Notes under the pieces: generated by a model
What the model saw: only the letters and a program-made list of their open reading frames with translations
Databases searched by the model: none
What the model was told of the DNA's origin: nothing
Program-made: the position numbers and the translations under genes
Part shown: one piece after another, positions 43,323 to 56,038 of the stretch
How positions within the stretch are numbered: the stretch's first letter is position 1
Layout of the letters: each line of letters opens with the position of its first letter
Assembly (NCBI GenBank): GCA_024516035.1
Contig: CM044957.1
Coordinates: 16,936,564-17,000,563 of the forward strand
Direction of reading: 5' to 3'
DNA: 64,000 nt
Source of the DNA: Bactericera cockerelli
Lineage: Eukaryota > Arthropoda > Insecta > Hemiptera > Triozidae

Positions 43323-43839
43323 GTTAATGATTTTCTCTCGGGGAAAGCGCCTCTCAATCTGACCATGCGCCTGGGCGACCACATGATGCTCATCCAGTTG
43401 CAACTCTCCACCATCTCCCCCTCACTAGCCGCCGCTCCGCCACTGCCTCCTCCTCTTCCTCCTCCAGTCCAGGAAGTCCCCGTTAAAGTTCACCCGCCTC
43501 CACTGGACATTCCCATCGAGACTGCCGCCCCCGGCGCGGCCGCCACGCTCTGCTCCCCCGCCCCCGCCGCGGAGGCCACCAGTCCTCAAGACCTCAACTG
43601 CCTCCATGCTGGACCACGACCAGTCTCACCTCCACCTCCACCTCCTCCAGTGTTCCTCCTCTGTAAAAACGTCCCTTGTAAATGTATGAGTAGCTCGGGT
43701 GCCGGTGCCGCCCGCTAGTGCGCTGGTAACAAACCCTCTCCTGGATACACGCGCTCTGGCGGAGGCCTCCAGAAACCTGACGCAGACCCTCAAGCAACTG
43801 TCGTCTGAAGTGCTGACGAGCAAGTCCGAACCGAAAGAG
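43323..43839 (+). CDS. MIDN: Midnolin homologue, coding exon 4 (with frameshift)
   Basis: This exon starts after CCTTGTTCCAG and reads [20 protein letters not shown], then [12 protein letters not shown]. This is the conserved post-linker segment of midnolin, thought to form part of the substrate-binding Catch domain. A Pro/Ala-rich low-complexity stretch follows (about 43430-43680). The initial frame stops at TAG 43716-43718. From there the +1-related frame carries [20 protein letters not shown] and [12 protein letters not shown] up to a good donor (GAG|GTAAGT at 43840), and this fits midnolin. The shift must lie between the frame-2 TGA at 43687-43689 and 43718. The exon is 517 bases, one more than a multiple of three, although both ends are phase 0. 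One extra base in the GC-rich run is the simplest explanation. It is more likely a sequence error than a null allele. Confidence 0.85.
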
Positions 43840-46800
43840 GTAAGTGAACCAATGTTTCGTGTTAGATATCTAGACCATCGCCCACAAGCCATAAGAAATC
43901 GCGATTGTCTATGGCGGACAACCATTACGAGCAATGTGCACACTGACTGCTCAGCCAGAGCCGTCCTAGTGGTTGGTAGCTCTAAAAGGTTAAGTAGGAA
44001 CACCAAAAAGATTAAAAATCGGATGTCGATGTGGTAAATTAGTCACATGCATCAGTTTGAAGTAAAACTACATATTTTGTTGAATCTGTTTTTTAGTTCC
44101 TATATGCTTTTGTTAGAAATTCCAGAGTGGAAATCCAGAGCGATGTTGAAGTCCAGTGATTTGTTTCCCTAGCAACGGATAGGTGAGGGCTATTTGTGAT
44201 GTTTTCGTGATACATGCAACCCGGGAATCGCGTTCTATTCAACTGCTCCACTTTAACCTCCAGAAAATTTCCCTTATCACTCTGATTGTGTATTCCATCA
44301 CCATTACCATCTTTATTTACCTATTGAGTTGTTCTAGCTGCCTTTTCTTGTACAACTAGTCATTTTCTTGTGTTTTTGAGTACAGGGTCACCATCAAGTC
44401 ATGTACAACTACTCCATTCTTTTAAGATAGAGACAATTTATTACCTATTTTAAATGAGATATTATTGGCAATTGTGCATGGATCATGGATTTTCTATCTT
44501 CGTGAATTTTTGCTTCTCTCTTAATTTTGCTACTTCAGTGATGACTTCTTCTCGAAACCCAACGTAGACCGCTCAAAGTTATGTATAAAAAATTAGAATA
44601 TATTTACTAATAAAATTATGTTCAGCGAGAGTTCTCTAATTTTTTTCAAACTGTTCGTTTGAAAATGCTAATAGTTGAACATTAGCTCATTTTCCATTAG
44701 CTTGCTGTTCAGAAGCTATGCCGTTGTCTCATTTTGATGATAAACACCCGTTTATTTATTTAAGAGCTCTTGCTATCTCGCTATCTTTTTTTCTCATGCG
44801 AATGCCACAGTGCTATCCACATACTCTCTCCCGATAAAACCCGTATGATTGTGAGCCTGCGATAACATGATGCAGAGTTCAAATGATAAACAAACAGCTA
44901 AGGCAATCCTACAAGAACACGATTCAACCATTTTGACCTTAGCCCGAGTGTGTGCTATCGCTCTTAATGATGTGTGCCAAGCATACCTACGTAGTCAGTT
45001 ACCTTGGGCCTCTGGAATAGAAGGTACTCGGGTTCGGTACCCAACTATCCTTGGTATTTCACACACACACTCATGTGTTATATAAGAATTCTAGATACAA
45101 CGATTGAAATAACCCGAAAAGGGAATCCTCTTTTCTAGTTCTAGAAAGCGAGCATTCTAGAACTACCATGATTTAATTATTGTAATTCCTAATTATTGAC
45201 TACCCATGTTCAGTTCTTGAAAAGTAACTGTCTCCCGTTATTAGCTTTACACGTTTTAATAATATTATTTTATGTCTTAATTTGAACATTTCAAAAAATT
45301 AACCACGATTAAAATCTTATAGACCGTGTAGTGTACTCATCAAACTCCTAAAAATGAAATCATTTCATTTATGTAGGAGACAATAATTTTCACGTTTCAT
45401 GTGTTGCATTCACTGTGCTCAGTTGCTCACACACCACGCTTTTTGTGCTCTGAGCATATTAGAGAGTATCGTAGCAATATTTTCGTCGTGATCCTGTTTG
45501 CTTCAATTCCCCATAGTCCATACCTACACACTACACACTGCTTCTTCTGTAGGTTGGAACTCTAGCTTGGTGTGGACGATTTGTGTTCTATTATTTTTTC
45601 AGTAGGTTCTCTGCTCCTGTGTGTTGATGTTTAAATTAAAATCAACCTACTTGAAAATTATTCTAAAGTGACAAGAAGGCAGCCTACATGCAGTCAACCC
45701 CCACAGAATTCCTACATCAATTGAACCTACATGATATTATGAAGACTCCTCTGTGTTGGGTCCTATCCTATTCGGACCGGCTTGGTGTCGGTCCTCCGCA
45801 TGTTGGTTCTGGGAATGACCTCTGGTTACTTCAGGAGATTTCACCGGGCAACAGAAAGCATGGGGCATTTTGTGGTATTGTTCATTTAATTGAATTAATA
45901 TAAATTACTTCACCTTAGTTACAAAGAGGAACTCGATTTTGCCTACTGTGCAGCAATCTGGCTCATCTGTAGTCTCTGTCCTGCCCTCAAGTCGTATTTA
46001 ATAGTTTGATTATTTTTTATGAGCTTTTAATCAAACAGCTGTTAAGAGGACGATTACAATGAAAATGGTCTATATAATATATTATATTCCCAAATATTGT
46101 GCATTTCCTTTAACTTTCTATCTGTGGATTTAGTTTATCTTCTCTACATAATTCATTTCCCATATCATTCTAGAGTATCTAGTTTCTAGGAAATATCAAG
46201 GTGACGCTGAAATACTTGTTAGTTTTCACCCTTATAACTTGTACTCAATCGTGTGGAAAACCTTGGTCCACGTTGCTTATTGGATTGGTCCTTGGCAATT
46301 ATTACCATAGCGATATGACGCGATACTAAATGTTTCATCTAAACATGACAAACACCCCGCAGTAATTTCTTCTTAGCCTTGTGCGTCAGATATGATTCTG
46401 GTGTATGCCAAGTCCTGTGATATAGGTAGTCATCACGGTCGATGTTTTTCGTTTCCTCTGTTTTGATCAGCTCTCATTTAGACCAGCGCGCTCAAAAAAT
46501 TACCTTTGTATTTTTTGTTAGAAATTTTCTGCTGACTGCTGTACGATAGCGTGGACTGCGAACTCTCTCAGTTTGGCAACATGGTCTTCTCTGTGGCAAG
46601 ATCCGTCGCGGCGTGGCGATAGGGTTGGGGAAAGCGAAAGTATTGACATAGTTCAGGCTTGCAACGCGAGCGAGCGAAGGAAAATGGATTTCTCACCGGT
46701 TTGTAGCTGAAGTACTTACACTGGTAGCTCAGGAGAAGTAACGGTAGGTATTTCGCTACGCTCTCATTCCACACTGACACACTTAGTGCCTAGTGACGTC

Positions 46801-48842
46801 AGCTAACCTTCAATACCAGTGGCTCGGTACAGAGATATAGCGACTTGGAACTTTTTCCTTGAAATTTTTGCGAATATAGTCATGGAAAGTCCTCGATCAT
46901 TTTTGCTGCATGTTTTGAAAAAATATTGGCAGAGGAAAGGTTGACTATTCAACTATTCATGTTGATAGTACGCCTACGCTTTTAGTCATAGAACGGCGTG
47001 AATAGCAATTCCTGGAGCGTAATGAATTTTCAGATACAGCCTTTAATATGAGAAACTTTTAAAATGACAGATAAAAATTGTTTGCCAAGAATAATTTCAA
47101 GCCTAGGGTACTCTCTACCTCAAATAGAGTGTGATTGTTCAGGCCAAGACGTGTCAGCGTGTGATGAAGAGTGAGAGCCTCGCCCAGTGAGTAATGCAGC
47201 GGCCTCCCCATCGCATTGGTGATGTAAAAATAGAATACTCCCCTCGCATGCTCTCGCTAGAGTCACGTCTGAAAATGCATTTACATTTTCTTGTCCGGGC
47301 GTTAAAATAGGTGCATCGGTAATTCCCACCCGTATAGATTCAGTATTAGTGATGAGAGAGAGGCAGATACAACAGTCAGTGTTGATGTAGTGGGATTTTA
47401 CTTTATTTCCCAACCAGACACATCCCCCAGCTTCGTTGGGTTATTGTAAATCAGTTGAATCAAAGCCATCAACTTTTACTCCGCGTGTGATGTGTCAAGT
47501 CAAGATATAACTTGTGATCTGTCATGTATGGATGGAAGCAGAGCTTTATATTGAGATCTGTTCAGTATGGTAATAAGGCTGAGTTTCCTCATGGGAATCA
47601 GTTCCGGTTTACATTGAACAAGGGAGCCACGGGGTCAAAGGCGTTGTTAATCGGGCCGTGACATTGTCGAGAGAACTTTTCCATGATTGTTCATTTGCAT
47701 ACCGGTGATCATTAGTGCTAAATGGAAAATCAGTACTTTGTTCTAGAAAATGTCTGTTTACCAATTGTAGTAAATTGTAGCTTTTATCAAATGTTCAGCA
47801 GAGTTACTTGAGTGAGGCTTAAACCATTGAAAACGCCGACCCCCAGCTAATTTGGCACCATGGCATATTGAACTTATCTGTAAAAAATCTACTTTGCCCG
47901 AAAGTAAATCCTGCGCTGCCCACTGCAGGTGCAGTTTTTAGAGCACTCTCCACCTGGCTATATCATTCGAGAATTCATGACCTCAAGAAAGCATTTAACG
48001 CTTCTCTTTAAATTGGGCTTTCAAAAGTGAAACACAGCCGTGTTAGTGAGGACTGGGGAGATTGTATATTTCACTTTAGAGAGTTTGTGTGCTGCCTGGT
48101 CTCGGAGAATGAAAGCATGGAGATGAGGAGAGAAGAAACCAAATGTACCACTTTCTCGAAACCAATCTACATCTCTTCTCCTACTCCTGAAGTCTTGAGT
48201 CTCGGCATGGTTCTATTCAAGTTTTATGTAACTTTTTGTTCTGTAATCATTCATCACTAGCAGCTAGTGAATCGGGAGGGGGTGTTATCCAATGCTCATG
48301 TACAATGTTTCACGTACGCCATTGGGATCTCTCTCGTCGTAAATCGTAACAAGAATAAAGCCATTGGTATCTCTCCTTCATGAGTATATCTTCAGAATAT
48401 ATTTAAAGTTGAAAAAAGTAACAGGGTAGTTAACAAAAAAAAAGTAAATGTATAGCAATTAATTAAAAACCTCTCATATGTAGGTATGTTATCAGGTATT
48501 GAGAGAAGTCTAAAGTTACATACAGAGCGCTGTAGGACAAGGGACGATTTCCTTGACCTACATGTGGCAAGTTGTGCATAGGGTTGACACTGAGCTGACT
48601 ACCTGCAGTCCTCAGTTCAAGATCAAGGCCTGTATTCTCCTGTGGACCATTTTATTAAATCAAATCAGTTTAGGAAGACATTCTCTGTATTAATTTCAAG
48701 CAGACTTCGCTTCGCTCGCTAAGACATGGTCGTAATTCAATTTCAGCATATCTCGAGAAGAGACCTTTTTTTAACATCCGTACCCAAATTCTGAATACGG
48801 ATTCCCGTCTCCCTGAGGAGCTTTCTAATCAAAAAATCAAGT
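43840..48842. other. Probable MIDN intron 4, no exon recognised
   Basis: After the exon 4 donor I find no later midnolin block (the conserved C-terminal parts are absent), so the gene must continue beyond this stretch or the window. Frames at 43594-44037 (antisense or intronic), 44867-45085, 45688-45903, 46568-46780, 47120-47413 and 48027-48260 have no recognisable domains. A tRNA-like word (GGTACTCGGGTTCGGTACCC) occurs at about 45,023. Confidence 0.55.
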
Positions 48843-51800
48843 CATTCTTTCCAACCCGTCCCCAACTGTTTTGGAGATGCTTTGATTATTAGGATTCCAT
48901 GAATGTTAATCAATTTTATTAATTTAAAATTATACAGAATTACATAAGTATTTATGAATAAAACTAGCTCCTTTTCGCCACTTTGTCGCCAGAAAGGGTT
49001 TGTCTATAACTGAGTGACCTTTATTGTACGCATTACGCATGCATAAATAATATTAAGAAAAATCCGGTGACGCTTTTAGCAATGCGCCCCGTACTGATTT
49101 TTGTCATGTCTTGGTCAGGAATCAAATGAGCGGCTCCCTGGGTAACTGAATAATACATATGAAGAGATGGTAATTTCATAAATTACACCCTATCATCCCG
49201 TATACATGCATATATTTCAACATGGCTTATCAGTCATATCATACATAATTATTATCTCAGTGTCCATTATGACATTATCGATGATGCTCATTCACTTCGT
49301 TCAGATGTTTTGGTTTCAGATTTTCAAAAAAAATTCATTGTACTGGTTTGTCCTTCGATAGCTGATGTCAGCTCGATTGATACCACCGCCTCTTATCTAG
49401 CCTACAGTTATCACAAACATTAGTTATCGCCATGCGAGAGTTTGTTTAACATTGTTTACAATCAAGCACAGCTGCAGTGAAAACTGACCAAGTTTGTTTG
49501 AGATGGAAGGCCACAGTGTCAGATTTCAGGGTCAGTTGGAAAAGTTGCTGTTATGCAGCACGTCTGGTAAACGTGTGATCTCAGGGGTTCATTCTCTGAG
49601 ATGTAGGTTACTTTTCACCAGATAGTTGGTTTCATTGTACACACTATCACTATTTTCTTTGACCCCGACTTCGTCATTGAGATTAATCAAATTTCCATGT
49701 TTGTTTTATTGAACAACTTCGTCTGTTTTCTTCATGGAGATTATGTAACTCAAGTTTCATGTTCCTGTTATTTCTATGAAAGCATTGACTGTATCTATGT
49801 AGATTGTGGTCCTTGTGGCGTACTGAACCCTCTCGAAACATCATCCACTGCCCCGTGCTGTTCGTGATTGCCCTATTCCGATTTGGATTTCAAGAATATA
49901 AATAAAATAAGAACTGATTCACCAACAAATGAACTTCTGGTTGCTACATATTCTATGGAGAGGATTTCAAGGCTTCCGCCTCTAGTCTGCGTGGCTACGC
50001 GATTTAATCTCTACTCTAGACACCACCAACCTTGAAACTTCATACTGACTACTCTTTTGAACCCCTCATCTCTGATGGCACGATAGGGGTCTGCCTATCA
50101 AATATTTGCAATAAAATATTAGTATGGCATTCTTCAACACCTTTTAAGTTTTTGTCCCCCAAAAAGGGGGCCAATCGCGATGGGTTCCAACTACTTGGTG
50201 AACCCTACCCACGTCCTACTAAAATAAACGCTCTTTGAAGCGCCTAAAATCCACCACCACAATAAAACAAGTTAATTTAAAAATTATTTCACCTCTGACT
50301 ATAAAGATCTAGGGGGCATAGTCCCCTTTTATCGGGGAAGACCTAATTAGTATTTTTCTGACTAAAAAAATAGCGGGGAAAAATTTTCTCCGAAATTTTT
50401 TTTGGGGCACAACTTAATTATTCTCCAAACGTAATTAAAAAAATTAAAAGTTGTAAGATAATATTCCCAAAAAATTTTTCTCTAACACAGCATTTAATTT
50501 TTTGCCAAATTTTAAATTCACACTCTCTATTTAAACCTAACCCTTTTTTTTGGGAAAATATCAAAAAAAGGGTTTCCATCACCTCTTGCCCCTAGCACTT
50601 TTTCAAAACAAGCAATTACATGCTGAATCGGGCCCAAATTTTTCCTTTTTTCTAAATCAAAATTTTCCCACGACGAATCACACTAAAAACGGAAAAAAAT
50701 TGGGTTTTTTAATTTAAAAAAATTCGGAGGGGGCCTTACCTTGGGTTTGTCCTCTACTCCCTACCTTTCCTCTCCAAAAATTTACAATAATCGGAAAGTG
50801 CAGGGTATTACAATATTGCCTAGTACATGTAGACACACGAACAATGTAAAAAATCTGAAAAACAATACACCAAACGAAGGGGTAAATGCTTTCTTAAATT
50901 TTACTATTTGGTTTTTTTAAAATCTAATATTCTTTTGGGGTACTTTATATTTTTGGCTAATCCCTTATCTCCCCAAAAGGGAAAAAACATCAAATTTTTT
51001 TTTGATTAATTTTTTTTAAAATTCATTTTTTAAATCAACTTTCTTTATTTTGAAAAAAAATACAAAAAAAAAATTTTTTATTTCACGATGGGGGATCCAT
51101 TTTTTTTTTTTAAAATTATTAAAAAATTTGGGGGGGGGGTTCTTTTTTTCCAGGCGGCGAAACTTTTTTATTTCATACAATTTTGGGCTCAAAACCATTT
51201 TCCAAATATAATAAATTAATGGGGAAAACAAATCTTTTTTTGTTTTTGGGGTCTTCATCGAAAATAAATTAAACCGGGGTTTTTAAATTTAACTAAAAAA
51301 ATTTTTGATATCTAAGACTAATTTTATTTATAACTGGGGGAAACAAAAAGAATGAAGGGGGAGGGAACGGGGGAAAAAAAGGTTTGGGGAAAATTTAACT
51401 GTGGTTTTTAAACAAAGAATAAATTTTATCTATCTCGCTGAACGTTGGTACCAACAATACTCAGCTTACCACTGTCTTTTAAAAGGGAACAAAATTGACA
51501 AGGGGCCCCCAAACCAACCTCCTACTCCCTTTTTTAATCCCCCCCCCAAAATAGAATTTTGTAAAGAAAACAAAAACCTTTGCCCAGGGGGCAAAAAAAA
51601 ACACTAACACCTACATATACTTGAACTAACCGAATTTTTTTTCATGCGGGTATTAGTAACATGACAACATACATCGTTCTCTCTTCCATTTTTCCTATTT
51701 TAAAACCCTTATTTTAACCCCCTAAGTGTAAAAATACCCCAATATTATATGGTTTTTTTTGCCAATTTTATCCTTTTTTTGGGACCACTATTTTGCAAAA

Positions 51801-54800
51801 AACCTCTAACTGCCGGAAGAGGCTACTATTTTTACAAACGGGGGACGCAAACAATTTTACAAAATTTCAAATTTTATTGCCCTTGGGTGTTCCCGGATTA
51901 TTATTATAACTTTTTCCCACAAAAACCCCAAATTTTACACCGACCTCAAAAATCATTGTGACCAAATCCCATAAATTTCAAAATTTGCCCGGGGAATTGT
52001 AAAGTGAAAAATTTTAAATAAAACAACCCCTACCCCAGGGTGATTTCAAAAGGCATTATTTTTAATTCCCCAAACCCCATTCTCTATTATAAATTTAGTT
52101 TTTAAAAATTTTTTTATTTAAAAAAATCAAGGGGAAGCCCAGTACCCCGGGCTCCCTTTTGCCCCCCCTCAGCAAGGGGGTTGGGGGCCCCACCCCCACC
52201 CCCGCGCCCATTCCAATTTTTCCCCCAACATAAGGGGGAAAAATTTGATCGTTTTAAAAAAACTTACCACCAACATTTCCTCCTGAAGGGGAAAACCCCT
52301 GCATTGAGTCTGAAACCCCCCGGTTTAAAATTTTGTTATCGATTTTGTAAAGCTTCCTTTTGAAAACCTCGGGGGGGGGCTAAATAAAGGGGGAATTTTT
52401 AAATTAACATATTTAAAGATAAGATTTTTTTTTGTTTGTAATACTTTCAGAATCCCCCGACTTTTTTTCAAAAAATTTTAAACGCTTTTTCATCAATTCA
52501 AAAAATGTCCCTAACCACTAACACCATTTTAAATTGAACTCTGTCGAGATTACATCAATGAAAAAAAACCATTCAATTAAAACAAACAAAATTTTCATTA
52601 AAATCTATCATCCTATAAAAAAAAAAAAAAAAAAAAGGGGAACTTAGTATATTTGTGGTTTTTTTTTGAACAAAATTATTTTAATTTTTCTTATTTACGT
52701 TTTTTACTCAAAATTATTATTAAAAAAATCGATGATAATTTCGACCAAAATAAAGAAAAGAATAAAAAACATTAATTTATTTTTTTTTCTTACCCCACTT
52801 TTTAAAAAAGGGGGTTAAAGGATAAAAAAAAATAACCCAAAAACTGGGAAAAAGGGGAAAAAAAATAAATAAATAAACTCTTAAATTTGAGCTAAAATTC
52901 AAAAGTTAGCAGTATACTTTCTCTTTAAAGTGGGACCGATGTCTGAATTTTTTGCTTTCCCCCCCCCACCAAAGGCTAGCAAACAAGGGAAAATTCCCCG
53001 CATTGTGGGAATTTTTTTTTGGGAAAAAAACGAAAATTTCAACATAATGCCGGGGGTAAAAAAGGACAACTAAAATAATATTTTTTATTTTCTGACGTCT
53101 CCAACCTTTGAGGGGGGGGGTGTTTTTCCAAACCCTCGCGAAAACATACAAACCCCCTACCCACGATAACCTCACCCACTTTGGAGGGGGTAAACCACAT
53201 AATTCGATCCTCTGACCCCAAATCTCACTCGCGGACGTTCTTTTTTTTTATTTTCATAATTTTTAAAACAAAAAACCCCCCCCCCACGCGAGTATGTAAT
53301 CTCCACTTTTAATTGCCAATTTTCTTCGGCTATAAAAAAACGTCCTGTAACCCCCGTGAAGAGTCAAGTAATTTAAAGTCCATACCATACCCCCCACCTT
53401 ATCACCTCATTCTAAACCCCTCATTTCTTTTTTTTACGATTTCGTAAAATTCTTACAACTTTCATCCCCCAAAAGCATGCTACAGCTCACAGATATGTCC
53501 CTTCTTTTTTGAATTTTTTGTAAAAAAACTATTTTTAGAACACCCGTAGAAAAATTACTTTTTTTTACCACATTTTTCCTTTTTTGTAGCATAAATTTGA
53601 CGGTAAAGGGGCACACTTCGCGCAAACGTCGAAACTCGTCCGACTTTGGGGGTTTTTTGGAAATTTTCTCTGGACTTGAAAATTTTTTTTAATTTCTCAC
53701 CATCTTTTATTCCTACTGTTTGAGTAATAAACAAAATTGTGGCACATATTTATTTTGTCAAAGGTACAAAAATACAAATTTCTGTTTGGGAAGTATACAG
53801 ATCAAAAACCAAAAAATGGATACTCTCTACTTAATAACGATGGGACCGTTGTTTTAAAGAGACTAATGTCACACACTTTAAAGTCTTTTAAAATTTCTCT
53901 TCCAAATGTCATTAGATGAACCAAATATATTCGAACTAACTTTTTCTAAAGAAGAGGGGTCAGCACCTTTTTTTAAAAAATTAAACACTGTCTCACATAT
54001 TAAATCTACAACCTTTATATACCCAACAAACACTAACCTGCAAAAAAGTAAATGCTGGTTCATGTTTTAAACATTTTATTTAAGGTTTGTAGCACCTGTC
54101 CTACAAAACCATTTTTTTATCTCCATATTTCTCCTTGTTTAAAATGTCAGGGAAACCCACCAAGGAAGGGGCCTTTGATTGGTTTTTTAAACTCCTTGGG
54201 CCCAGCCAAAACGATCTAATCCCTGTTACGTGATCATTGTTATGGGCGACCAAACTCATGCTGCTCACTTTTCAACAGCCCCTTTTTTTTCCTTGTTTGA
54301 TTTATTGGTTTTAAACTGATAATTTTTTTACAATGTGGAAAGATGGGGTTAAAAAAATTTTTTTGCGTAATTTTTCTAATTAATTTTGGGGAAACAGGGC
54401 TTACATATATCAAAATCGTCAAAAATCAAGCTAATAGTCATTGCTGATTAACAAGGTTTTAAAATTTAGCATTTTGGTCAAGTGTTTTTCAACAAAAAAA
54501 ATTTTCATAAAATTTAATTTTTTTTTTTTATTTTTCACTATTTGGCAAAAAAAAGAAGAATCAGTTAGGGAAACAAAAGTTAACTTTTATTTGAAATAAA
54601 ATAAAAAGAGTGGAATGTAGAGGATTGTAGACCACAAAAAGTTGAACCCCATGACAACTGAACAAGAACGAGCGCGTTGTAAGATTTACTCGAAAAAAGG
54701 AGCCTAAACCCGACTCTTGTCCGACGCTGGTTTTTTAGAAACCAAATCGGGTCGGAATCCTGGGGGCTCAACCTTCATGAAGGCATTCCCCTTGGTCACC

Positions 54801-55938
54801 TACCCCGCATCACTGACCCGGCAAGGAAAAGGGGGCCCGTTTCCCCATTGTCTACTCACGCCGCCGCCGTCACCTTCAAGGTCCCTATTTTGATTTGCTT
54901 TTGTAGAGGCTTGGTATTCTTTGGGGGCTCTTGTCTTTCGGGACCTCCTTTCCCGTTTCTACTTTTCCTGGAAAAAACTTCTGTATTTTTCCCTTTTTTT
55001 TTTTAGTTAATATGGGGGAAATTTTTTTATTATTTTCATTCCTTTCTGTGATTTTTTATTTTTAAAAATTATAAAACAATTCATAATGTCCAAATTGATA
55101 AGATGTGAGAGGGGGCCCGAAAACCCTCTAAATCCGTCTTATTTACAAACTTTTCAAAAACAAAGGGAAACAAAACTTGCGTCTGACAGACATTAAAAAC
55201 CAATATTTATAATACATCTAAAATAATATTCTTAATACCCAAGTATTTATAATGCATCCATTTCCCTATCACTAGCACGCTTCTACACATTTGCTTTAAA
55301 GTGCACACGAAAAAATAAGTGCAATAAAATAAACAAATTTCGTGGGACCTTGAAATGTGACTACTGTGAGATATGCGTTTTTTACTCATACGTTTTTTGT
55401 TTCATTTCTCAATTTCACTTTGAATTGGCTTTTTCTCTTCATTTCCGAACCGAGATTTCGATTCTATTAGAACAGTTCTTTGAGAAAGGGATATTCATTT
55501 AAAACCCAAGTGTAAAAAAAACCCTCAATCCTCATTCATAGTCAGACCAATCAAGGATTTTGAGGGTTTTAAAACACGTGAAATTGGTAAAGAGAACATC
55601 AAACTACATTATAAAAGTAATTTCGAATGATGTGCACGCAAAATTCTATAACTTGGTCTCTTTAATATTGGAACTCATCCACCCCCAAACTGTCTAACCC
55701 ACCGTGTGCTGTCGTGCTATATGGGGGTGTATTGAAATAGGTGCCCGGGGGGATGGGGCTGCACACTAGGGGAAAATAATCAAATGTGCCAGCCCCACCC
55801 CAAAGGGGCCAACACCCTTTTATGTCCGTTTGAAATAAATTGAACTTTTTCATCCCCTTCTCACCCTCAATGAATTCCTTTCCCATATAATAATTATAGA
55901 AACAATAAATAATTAGTAAAACGTGGCCTATCAAAATT
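48843..55938 (+). repeat. Contig-end copy of the sequence right of the gap
   Basis: From CATTCTTTCCAACCCGTCCC at 48843 onward this is the same sequence as 56039 onward. Up to about 50,140 the two agree apart from scattered one-base differences and length changes. After that this copy turns into homopolymer-rich text in which normal words of the other copy are still visible (for example TCCAACTACTTGGTGAACCC, TCACCTCTGACTAT and TCCACTATC-like words). It ends at the gap with GTGGCCTATCAAAATT, matching 63926-63941. It spans 7,096 bases against about 7,903 in the other copy, as expected of an uncorrected, deletion-prone consensus. All open frames here (50032-55934) should be ignored. Confidence 0.9.
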
Positions 55939-56038
55939 NNNNNNNNNNNNNNNNNNNNNNNNNNNNNNNNNNNNNNNNNNNNNNNNNNNNNNNNNNNNNN
56001 NNNNNNNNNNNNNNNNNNNNNNNNNNNNNNNNNNNNNN
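55939..56038. other. Assembly gap (exactly 100 N)
   Basis: A run of 100 N, the usual placeholder for a scaffold gap of unknown size. The flanking sequences overlap each other, so the true gap is probably negative, that is, no missing DNA. Confidence 0.98.

Noticed and set aside
43684..43718. A 35-base intron (GTATGAGTAG to CCCGCTAG) that would fix the MIDN exon 4 frame
   Set aside because: It is too short for spliceosomal removal in animals; a one-base sequence error explains the frame more simply.
43425..44006. Antisense open frames over MIDN exon 4
   Set aside because: They are shadows of the GC-rich, Pro/Ala-coding exon on the plus strand.
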